From positions 1-11,650 of the forward strand of contig JAFYQC010000032.1 in the NCBI GenBank assembly GCA_017547265.1: a stretch of 11,650 nucleotides of DNA, read 5' to 3'. Origin of the DNA: Kiritimatiellia bacterium (GTDB lineage Bacteria; Verrucomicrobiota; Kiritimatiellia; RFP12; UBA1067). A program made the translations under genes and the position numbers. Each line of letters starts with the position of its first letter. Position 1 is the first letter of the stretch. The notes under the pieces are model-generated. The model worked only from the letters and a program-made list of their open reading frames with translations, was not told where the DNA came from and searched no databases. This document shows positions 6,029 through 11,650 of this stretch, in pieces.

Positions 6029-7678
6029 TTATTTGTGGTTTGGATCTTTTACGAATGGAATCCACGGGGAGGAGTCAGAGCGCGGCGGAGGCAACGGGTC
6101 CTTCGCCTGCTCCTCAAGCGAGCGCAGGTCGAGCGAGCCGATGCCCTCGAGGTTCTTCTCCGGACGGTCGCCCGGCTCGAGCTTCTGGCCCTTCGTGTAC
6201 TGACGACCGAGAACGGCGTTCTTCGGGAGCCCGGCGTCCTTGTGCGTGTTGTTCGGGTCGACAAGGCCAACCGTGACGAAGACGATGATTTCCTTCTGCT
6301 GTTTCTTGCGGGCGGAGGAGCCAAAAAGCCGAGGGCCGATCCATGGAATGTCGCGGAGGAGCGGAATGCCGTTGTCGACCTGTTCCTCAACGGTGCGAGA
6401 AAGACCGCCGATCACCGCCGTCGTGCCGCTCGCCATGGCGAACTCGGTGACGAGACGCTGGACCTCGATAACGGGGAAGCGGGCGGAAATCGTGCCGCTG
6501 TCGGCATCGGACTCCGTGCCCGACTCGACCCAGCCGTTCTGCGAGGAGATCGTCGGGACGATCGAGACGCTGATTAGCCCGTTGGTGCCGATTCTCGGCG
6601 TTACGTCAAGCGATATGCCCCAGCTGAAGAACGCCTCCTTTGCAAACATGAACTTGTCCTCGCCTGGAATCGCGGACATCTGCATGTCGAGGTCGAGGGA
6701 GTCGCTGCCGGACGTCGTCGTGCGCTTGGCCGCGATCTTGACATTCGGGTACTTTGTCGTCATGTCGACGGTCGCCTTGCGCCCTGACGAGACGATGATC
6801 TTCGGATTGGAGAATATGCGCGCATCCTGGCTGCCCTCGAGCGCGGACAGGACGACGTACATCTGGGAGAAGTCGAGAGTGCCGTTGAAGTAGGCAATGT
6901 CACCGTCGGCGTCACCGACCAGAGACGACCCGGAGAGCGTATACGACGCAGTGCCGTCCTTCAAAGTGCGCGTATAGTCCTGGACACCCTTCCCGAGGCG
7001 GTTCTTCTGGATGCCGCCACCGAGCGAAACGGAGCCCCGCATGCCGTCGAGCATTGACCAGTCGATGCCGATGTCATGGAAGACGTTGTTGGAGAGCTCG
7101 ACAAAACGCGCCTCTATGTATACCTGCTTCGGCTCGACGTCGATCTCGCGGATAACCTGCTCGCACGCCTCGAGAATCAGAGCCGGCGCGGTAATCATGA
7201 CTGAGTTCGACTCCGGAAACGCAATCGCCATCTTGTTGATCTTCCAGAGGACGCCGAAATCGCCGGACCAAGTGGAGTTGAGTTTCGCCGCGACATCCTC
7301 GGCGGAGGCGTGCGCGAGATGGAACGTACGCGTCGATATGCGACGGCGCGCAAGCGAGGCTTCGGCCTTCGCCTCGGCAGCCGCCTGCTCCTTCTTAAGC
7401 TCGGCACGCTCCTCGGCCGCAGCCGCGACACGAACCTCCTCGGCCGCCCTAGCAGCCGCAGCCGCAATTACAACGGCATTGGAAAGCGAAAGCTCGTCGA
7501 CGTCTGGAGAAGCGACAAAATCAGCCGAAACGGGATCGGCAGGCTCGACAGAAACCGCCACAGGGTCGACAGTCTGCGCCACTACGGGGGCGACAGACTG
7601 CACAGCCGCGTCGCCACGCAGGGCGGTCGAGACGAGCAGAATCGGCAGAAAAACCAGAAAAAGTGCAGTACTTTTCAT
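6029..7678 (-). CDS. Secretin (GspD/PilQ superfamily) outer-membrane channel protein
   Basis: A 549-residue secretin, the ring-forming outer-membrane channel of type II/III secretion and type IV pilus systems. A signal peptide covers about residues 1-24 (hydrophobic LFLVFLPILLVSTAL). An Ala/Glu-rich helix, probably coiled, spans roughly 67-112. An N-domain follows (about 115-195, FHLAHASAEDVAAKLN then VYIEARFVELSN). The secretin beta domain (about 270-475) includes ARIFSNPKIIVSSG, ISLDVTPRIG and the signature IPLLRDIPWIGPRLFGS followed by KKQQKEIIVFVTVGLV. A 72-residue polar, proline-rich tail ends the protein. The start was chosen because it gives the signal peptide and lies just after the promoter; the frame is open further upstream, but a start there would overlap the promoter. 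Only one N-domain is recognised, fewer than in GspD. No other secretion or pilus gene is in the window. Confidence 0.9.
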   Translation of the reverse strand: MKSTALFLVFLPILLVSTALRGDAAVQSVAPVVAQTVDPVAVSVEPADPVSADFVASPDVDELSLSNAVVIAAAAARAAEEVRVAAAAEERAELKKEQAAAEAKAEASLARRRISTRTFHLAHASAEDVAAKLNSTWSGDFGVLWKINKMAIAFPESNSVMITAPALILEACEQVIREIDVEPKQVYIEARFVELSNNVFHDIGIDWSMLDGMRGSVSLGGGIQKNRLGKGVQDYTRTLKDGTASYTLSGSSLVGDADGDIAYFNGTLDFSQMYVVLSALEGSQDARIFSNPKIIVSSGRKATVDMTTKYPNVKIAAKRTTTSGSDSLDLDMQMSAIPGEDKFMFAKEAFFSWGISLDVTPRIGTNGLISVSIVPTISSQNGWVESGTESDADSGTISARFPVIEVQRLVTEFAMASGTTAVIGGLSRTVEEQVDNGIPLLRDIPWIGPRLFGSSARKKQQKEIIVFVTVGLVDPNNTHKDAGLPKNAVLGRQYTKGQKLEPGDRPEKNLEGIGSLDLRSLEEQAKDPLPPPRSDSSPWIPFVKDPNHK

Positions 7679-7690
7679 TATTGGAGACGA

Positions 7691-7699
7691 ATTATACCA
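7691..7699 (-). promoter_or_regulatory. Extended -10 promoter of the secretin operon
   Basis: TGGTATAAT on the minus strand, with the -10 hexamer at 7691-7696. It ends 12 nt before the secretin ATG, so the leader would be about 5 nt, with no Shine-Dalgarno sequence. A weak TTTATT stands 17 nt upstream of the -10. The box sits 2 bp beyond the stop codon of the GtrA-like gene, so the secretin operon probably has its own transcript. Confidence 0.7.
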
Positions 7700-7701
7700 C
7701 A

Positions 7702-8211
7702 TCAGCCCCTGAAAATAAAGAATTTGCGGGCAAAAAAGTTGAGCATAAACGACACCACAACCTCGATCACGACCGCCGCGGAAGTCGTCATGCCGGCGAA
7801 CTTGATGAGGGCGCTCTGGATCGCAAGCGCAATCGTCGTCGCAATCGCGGCGACGCCAAAGAACATGCCGAACTCGACATACCAGCGGAACTTGCCTGGA
7901 CGGAACACGAAGGCGCGGTTCATCAGCCAACAGAAGACGTTTGCTACGACAAAGCCGACCGCGGTCGCAACGCCGGCGAGGAACCAGCGCGCATGATGCC
8001 ACGGCTCGTCACCGGTGAAGACTACGCTCGGCAGCCCCAGCAGTTCAACCGCTTTGTCACTTGGCGTCAGGCACTTCAGGCATGTAGATGCCAAGGCGTA
8101 GAAGACGGTAAACTGCACAACCGTAGCCGCGACGCCAATTGCGCCGTACTTGACGAACTGTGCAAACGGTCCGCAGTCGTGCGAAAGAAAACGACGGATG
8201 AAATCTCTCAC
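7702..8211 (-). CDS. GtrA-like family membrane protein
   Basis: A 169-residue polytopic membrane protein with four predicted helices at about 22-42, 76-96, 112-136 and 145-165. GtrA-family hallmarks are GFVVANVFCWLMNRAFVF at the end of helix 2 and SFMLNFFARKFFIF at the C-terminus. GtrA-like proteins are thought to help move lipid-linked (bactoprenol-linked) sugars across the inner membrane or to act beside glycosyltransferases; the substrate is not known here. The chosen start is a GTG at 8209-8211 that overlaps the TGA of the glycosidase gene (GTGA), with VRDFIRRFL before the first helix. An ATG 60 bp upstream would place 20 basic residues inside the preceding gene and is less likely. The overlap indicates translational coupling. 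Confidence 0.85.
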   Translation of the reverse strand: MRDFIRRFLSHDCGPFAQFVKYGAIGVAATVVQFTVFYALASTCLKCLTPSDKAVELLGLPSVVFTGDEPWHHARWFLAGVATAVGFVVANVFCWLMNRAFVFRPGKFRWYVEFGMFFGVAAIATTIALAIQSALIKFAGMTTSAAVVIEVVVSFMLNFFARKFFIFRG

Positions 8212-9617
8212 GCAAGCCCCATCTTTCCAAGATCGACGGAGAGGTCTCCAAGCGGGGCGGTGGTCTTCCACGCGCCGCGCGTGAAGTCAGGAATGTCCAT
8301 CGATGCGCTGCGGTTCCTGACCGACTTCTCGCTGAGCTCGCACAGGCAGCACCAGCTTGCAAGATCGTAGACGTTCTGGTCGAGCGGGAGGCCGTTCTGC
8401 AGGCAGTAGGCGAGACGAAGGACCATCAGGAAGTCCATACCGCCATGTCCGCCCATCTTCTTCGCCATGTCGCCGGACTGCTTCCAGAGCGGGTGCATGA
8501 ACTCCTTGCGGATCTCCTCGGCCTTTTCGTTCGAGAAGAACGAGTGAGCGCCTGCGCCGGGCTTGTCCTCCCACGCGATGCGGTAGGGATAGTCGCAGAG
8601 AAGCCCCTTCGTGCCGGTGATTGTGTTGATTCGGCTGTAGGGACGCGGCGAGCTCACATCGTGCTGGATCATGATCGAGCGGCCCTTCTTCGTCTTGATG
8701 AGCATCGTGTTCATGTCGCCCATCTCGACCTTGAGGTCGTGCTTCCAGTTGTCCTTGGGGAACGCGGCCTTCGCGTATGCCTCGAAGTTGAACTGGTTGG
8801 ACTCGAGCGACACGAGGTAGTCGAAGCAATCGCCGCGATTGACGTCCATGTACCAGCAGATCGGGCCGAGGCCGTGGGTAGTGTACTGGTTGCCCTTGTG
8901 GGCGGTATTGTGGCGGAGGCGCCAGAAGTTCCAATACCCGCCGCCGCCACCTTGGGCATCAATCCAGTCGGCATAGTTGTAGGAGCGTAAATCATGGATG
9001 TACGCGCCCTCGGCATGAACGAGGTCGCCAAGCTTGCCAAGGCGGCAAAGGTTGAGGGCGAGCATCTCAATTTCACCGTAGCAGCAGTTTTCGAGCTGCA
9101 TGCAGTGGCGCTGGAGGCGCTCGGAAGTCTCGACGAGCTCCCAGCATTCATCGACGGTGAAGGCCGCGGGAACTTCGGTCGCGACATGCTTGCCGGCGTT
9201 CATCGCGTAGAGGGCGATCGGCACGTGGAGTTCCCACGGCGTCGCGTTGTAGACGAGATCGACGTTCTCGTCGTCGCAGAGCTTCTTCCATTCCTCGGGA
9301 CCGCCGGTGTAGACTTTTGGGGCGGGACGGCCAGCCCTTGCCGTCGCGTCGAGCGTGCTCTTGATGCGCGCAGCGTTAAGGTCGCAGATCGCGGTGAGTT
9401 CGCAGCCGGGGATTGCGTTGAAGCCGTTAACGCCGGCACCGCCGCGGCCGAGGCCGATTATGCCGACACGGAGCTTCTTGAACGGCTTGTCGGCGTAGGT
9501 CGCCATGGAACCGCCATCGCCAAAGCCGAAGCCCTTCGTCGTGGAGCAGCCAACGACAGCAGCCGCCGCGCCCATCCACGCCGCACCCTTGAGAAACTCC
9601 CTGCGATCTGTGTTCAT
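8208..9617 (-). CDS. GH109-type alpha-N-acetylgalactosaminidase (Gfo/Idh/MocA family) with Tat lipoprotein signal
   Basis: A 469-residue Gfo/Idh/MocA-fold protein whose sequence fits glycoside hydrolase family 109. Family members use tightly bound NAD+ to remove alpha-linked GalNAc from O-glycans. The N-terminus has a twin-arginine motif (DRREFLK, residues 4-10) and a lipobox-like VVGC with C24, so it is probably exported folded and anchored as a lipoprotein. The Rossmann motif GLGRGGAG is at 55-62. EVPAAFT (148-154) replaces the EKP of dehydrogenases. Further family matches are QLENCCY (174-180), YIHDLR (206-211), THGLGP (247-252), NRGD (260-263), PRPYSRI (324-330), GHGGMDF (390-396) and IPDFTRGAW (442-450). 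The start follows GGAGG by 5 nt; an ATG 27 bp upstream overlaps the -10 box. Substrate is inferred from family. Confidence 0.85.
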   Translation of the reverse strand: MNTDRREFLKGAAWMGAAAAVVGCSTTKGFGFGDGGSMATYADKPFKKLRVGIIGLGRGGAGVNGFNAIPGCELTAICDLNAARIKSTLDATARAGRPAPKVYTGGPEEWKKLCDDENVDLVYNATPWELHVPIALYAMNAGKHVATEVPAAFTVDECWELVETSERLQRHCMQLENCCYGEIEMLALNLCRLGKLGDLVHAEGAYIHDLRSYNYADWIDAQGGGGGYWNFWRLRHNTAHKGNQYTTHGLGPICWYMDVNRGDCFDYLVSLESNQFNFEAYAKAAFPKDNWKHDLKVEMGDMNTMLIKTKKGRSIMIQHDVSSPRPYSRINTITGTKGLLCDYPYRIAWEDKPGAGAHSFFSNEKAEEIRKEFMHPLWKQSGDMAKKMGGHGGMDFLMVLRLAYCLQNGLPLDQNVYDLASWCCLCELSEKSVRNRSASMDIPDFTRGAWKTTAPLGDLSVDLGKMGLA

Positions 9618-9642
9618 GTTGTCCTCCGTTTTGATTAAAGAC

Positions 9643-9651
9643 ATTATACCA
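9643..9651 (-). promoter_or_regulatory. Extended -10 promoter of the glycosidase-GtrA operon
   Basis: TGGTATAAT on the minus strand with the -10 hexamer at 9643-9648. It ends 25 nt before the ATG, giving a leader of about 18 nt that includes a GGAGG Shine-Dalgarno sequence (about 9623-9627). No consensus -35 is visible. The box lies in the 83-bp gap after the transporter gene, so the glycosidase and GtrA-like gene are likely expressed apart from the upstream operon. Confidence 0.72.
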
Positions 9652-9700
9652 TAAATCGGAAATTCGTGTGCGCGAATCCCACGGCCGCGGGGAGCAGAAA

Positions 9701-11074
9701 CTACTGGACGATATGGAAGCGGCGAAGGAGGCCGAGGACGAATATGGCAAAGACGACAAGCGGCACCGCATAGGCGCAGTATAGCCGAAGCCACGAGGGG
9801 AAGCGCCTGCCCTCGCCGGCGTTGGCCTCGGCGAGAAACCTCTCCCAGCCCCAGCCGTAACGATGGCAGCAGAAGAACGCGAACGCGAGGGCGCCGAGGG
9901 GAAGGAAGAGGTCGCTGACGATGAAGTCCTCGAGATCGAGAACGCACGAGCCCTCGCCAAACGGCGTAAATGCCGACCAGACATTGAACCCGAGGACACA
10001 CGGAAGCGAGAGAAACACGAGCGCGACGCCACAAACGCAGCAGGCGCGGCGACGGCTGAACCCCGTGTAGTCCATGACGCAGGCGACGACGTTCTCGAAG
10101 ACGGCGAGAACAGTCGTAAGCGCGGCAAAACTCATAAAGAGGAAGAAAAGCGCCCCCCAGAACCGCCCGAGCGGCATCGAGTTGAAGACATTGGGCAGAG
10201 TCACGAAGACGAGCCCGGGGCCCTGCCCTGGCTCAATGCCGAACGCGAAGCACGCGGGGATTATTATGAGCCCCGCCGCGATTGCCACGCCCGTATCGAG
10301 AACGGCGACATTTACCGCCTCCCCGAGAAGCGCATGGCGACGGTCTATGTAGCTGCCAAAGATCGCCATCGACCCGATGCCGAGCGAAAGCGAGAAGAAA
10401 GACTGGTTCATCGCCTCGACTATGACGCGCACGACACCTATCTCGCGAACGTCGGCAAAGTCGGGCACGAGGTAGAACGCGACGCCCTTCCCTGCGCCCG
10501 GGAGCATCAAGCTTCGTACCGCGAGAACAAAGATGAGGGCAAGGAGACAAACCATGAGAATCTTTGTCACGCGCTCAAGCCCACGCTGCAACCCTGCGGC
10601 GCATACGATGGCGGAAATGGCGATAACCACGACCGCCGCCGTATGCATCGTCAGCGGCTCGCCAAGCATCGCGCCGAACGCGGCGCCAACGCCAGCTGCG
10701 TCGAGACCGGTGAAACTGCCTGCCGCCATTCGGCAGAAGTAAATAAGCATCCAGCCCGTGACGACAGTATAGAACATCATCAGGACGAGATTGGCGATAA
10801 AGCCGCCGACGCCGTGGAGCCGCCACGCCTTCCTCTCGGGAACGAGAGATTCGTGTATCTTCGCGATCGACCGCCCGGCGGCGCGACCAGCCGCAAACTC
10901 CATAACGAGAACAGGGATTCCGAGAAGCGCGAGACAGGCGAGATAGGCAAGGACGAAAAGCCCACCGCCCGACTTGCCCGCGATATACGGGAAGCGCCAT
11001 ACGTTCCCGAGCCCTATCGCGCATCCGGCGGAAAGGAATATGAAGCCGAGACGGCTTGCGAGCTTTTCCCTCAT
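9701..11074 (-). CDS. Sodium-dependent transporter, neurotransmitter:sodium symporter (NSS/SNF) family
   Basis: An inner-membrane symporter that couples Na+ entry to uptake of an amino acid or similar small amine; the substrate cannot be read from the sequence. The 457 residues carry the NSS signature in helix 1, GCAIGLGNVWRFPY (17-30), followed by GGGLF, then LLGIPVLVMEFAAGR in helix 2 and FFSLSLGIGSMAIFGSY in the helix 6 region. The length is close to bacterial NSS proteins with 11 helices rather than the longer 12-helix LeuT type. GGGAGG stands just before the ATG, which overlaps the stop of the 58-residue gene upstream as ATGA. It is the last gene of the SWIM-small protein-transporter operon. 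Confidence 0.94.
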   Translation of the reverse strand: MREKLASRLGFIFLSAGCAIGLGNVWRFPYIAGKSGGGLFVLAYLACLALLGIPVLVMEFAAGRAAGRSIAKIHESLVPERKAWRLHGVGGFIANLVLMMFYTVVTGWMLIYFCRMAAGSFTGLDAAGVGAAFGAMLGEPLTMHTAAVVVIAISAIVCAAGLQRGLERVTKILMVCLLALIFVLAVRSLMLPGAGKGVAFYLVPDFADVREIGVVRVIVEAMNQSFFSLSLGIGSMAIFGSYIDRRHALLGEAVNVAVLDTGVAIAAGLIIIPACFAFGIEPGQGPGLVFVTLPNVFNSMPLGRFWGALFFLFMSFAALTTVLAVFENVVACVMDYTGFSRRRACCVCGVALVFLSLPCVLGFNVWSAFTPFGEGSCVLDLEDFIVSDLFLPLGALAFAFFCCHRYGWGWERFLAEANAGEGRRFPSWLRLYCAYAVPLVVFAIFVLGLLRRFHIVQ

Positions 11075-11247
11075 TTATCCTCCCGCTTGGCAGATTCCTT
11101 GTCATTGGAAGGCGCTCGTCCGAGTGCGCTGCGCGCGTTCTCCATCGCCTTGCGGTATATCGGTTCGAGGACGGAGAGGCACTTCTGCTCGCCGCGCCAG
11201 AATGGAACGGGGCCAAGGCGTCGCAGGACAGGCGGATCAGACCTCAT
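11071..11247 (-). CDS. Small 58-residue protein between the SWIM and transporter genes
   Basis: A short basic protein beginning MRSDPPVLRRLGPVPFW and ending in a charged tail. It is called as real because both ends are coupled: its ATG lies 11 bp inside the 3' end of the SWIM gene behind AGGAGG, and its TGA overlaps the ATG of the transporter as ATGA. The segment VLRRLGPVPFWRGE...LEPIYRKA looks like a conserved helical motif and not random sequence. It may be a separate small gene, or the C-terminal end of the SWIM protein that has been split into another reading frame. There are no transmembrane or signal features. Function is unknown. Confidence 0.65.
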   Translation of the reverse strand: MRSDPPVLRRLGPVPFWRGEQKCLSVLEPIYRKAMENARSALGRAPSNDKESAKREDK

Positions 11248-11650
11248 ATAGCTCCTCCTCCTCGACGCCGCGCAGTTCCAAAAGCGTAAGCGGACGGCGA
11301 GCGATTTCCTCACCGAGCACAAGCAGCACCGCCGCAACATGCTTGCACGGATTCGCGTAGTCCGGGCAGCTGCATGCGGTAGTCATATCGTATTTCCCAG
11401 GCGCGAGCTTGCCACCAGGGAAAAGGTCGAAACCGGCGGCGCGGAAGATCGACTCGATTTCCATCGGCATGTCGTCGGCGAGAAGCCGCGCCGCGAGCAT
11501 TGGCTCCTTCCTGATTGCCGCGACTATTGCCGCGTGCGCCTCGCCTTCGGGAACGCGAAAGTCGACAGTGACGCCGTAGGGATCTTCGCGCACGCCGACT
11601 ACGGACGCTTCGACATGTGGGCCTGCGAGACGCATTTCCGTCACCTGGCC
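11237..11650 (-). CDS. SWIM zinc-finger family protein (5' end outside the window)
   Basis: The last 137 residues of a SWIM zinc-finger protein. The zinc-binding motif CSCPDYANPCKH gives the CxCx6CxH pattern, preceded by MPMEIESIFRAAGFDLFP and followed by VAAVLLVLGEEIARRPLTLLELRG. This order matches the bacterial SWIM family often found near SNF2-type helicases; the zinc finger is thought to bind DNA or proteins. The frame stays open to the edge of the window. A GTG at 11642-11644 could serve as a start but would cut the family's N-terminal part, so the gene is treated as partial. The 3' end overlaps the next small gene by 11 bp. Confidence 0.85.
   Translation of the reverse strand, partial: GQVTEMRLAGPHVEASVVGVREDPYGVTVDFRVPEGEAHAAIVAAIRKEPMLAARLLADDMPMEIESIFRAAGFDLFPGGKLAPGKYDMTTACSCPDYANPCKHVAAVLLVLGEEIARRPLTLLELRGVEEEELYEV

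Noticed and set aside
5231..6577. Plus-strand open frame of 448 codons
   Set aside because: It runs antisense across two well-supported minus-strand genes and their junction, with a low-complexity Val/Leu/Arg/Glu composition typical of shadow frames in GC-rich DNA.
7679..8002. Upstream extension of the secretin reading frame by 108 codons
   Set aside because: The extension is antisense-like Arg/Cys-rich sequence inside the GtrA-like gene and crosses the promoter; the internal ATG gives a proper signal peptide.
8212..8271. ATG start for the GtrA-like protein 60 bp upstream
   Set aside because: It would add 20 Trp/Arg-rich residues unlike the family and lie well inside the glycosidase gene; the GTGA overlap is simpler.
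9660..9700. Rho-independent terminator after the transporter gene
   Set aside because: Short GC-rich inverted repeats can be drawn, but the stems are about 5 bp with mismatches and no T-run follows.
9618..10034. Upstream extension of the glycosidase frame
   Set aside because: It overlaps the transporter gene and the promoter. The ATG after GGAGG begins directly with the Tat motif.
9863..11251. Long plus-strand open frame of 462 codons
   Set aside because: It is antisense to the NSS transporter and the small gene, is extremely rich in Arg, Glu and Asp, and shows no domain. The minus-strand reading has clear family motifs.

Overview
The window reads as one stretch of a GC-rich bacterial chromosome in which every supported gene lies on the minus strand, so transcription runs from high to low coordinates. 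Taken together, a Tat-exported GH109-type Gfo/Idh/MocA protein, a stand-alone secretin, a DUF481-type outer-membrane protein and extended -10 promoters with little or no Shine-Dalgarno sequence suggest a Gram-negative member of the PVC group (Kiritimatiellota, Verrucomicrobiota or Lentisphaerota), possibly gut-associated. This placement is inference from gene content, with no marker-gene phylogeny behind it.

Layout in order of transcription (right to left). (1) 11650-9701: the 3' part of a SWIM zinc-finger protein, a 58-residue small protein and an 11-12 TM sodium-dependent transporter of the NSS family, joined by overlapping stop/start codons. (2) 9651-7702: a TGGTATAAT promoter, a GH109-type glycosidase with a Tat lipoprotein signal, then a GtrA-like membrane protein starting in a GTGA overlap. 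(3) 7699-5081: a second TGGTATAAT promoter, a 549-residue secretin and a DUF481-type beta-barrel protein 9 bp behind it. (4) 5014-1699: a B12-domain-type radical SAM protein, a mannose-1-phosphate guanylyltransferase (ATGA overlap) and tRNA pseudouridine synthase TruA (TTG start). (5) 1684-1371: a promoter and a tRNA cluster Arg(ACG), initiator Met(CAT), Pro(TGG). (6) 1340-65: a third TGGTATAAT promoter only 7 nt before the ATG of dnaX.

Two themes stand out. First, three protein promoters share the same 9-base extended -10, and two of them sit so close to the start codon that the transcripts should be leaderless or nearly so. Second, the radical SAM gene carries in-frame 21-bp repeats arranged as four copies in one orientation facing about three decayed copies in the other. 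This roughly 150-bp palindromic block adds about 50 residues to the N-terminal domain. A smaller in-frame repeat insertion lies in the neighbouring guanylyltransferase gene. The arrangement resembles protein-inserted palindromic elements known from Rickettsia and is the best candidate here for something undescribed.

No rRNA gene, CRISPR array, insertion sequence, integrase or attachment site was seen, and no gene-free stretch exceeds 300 bases.
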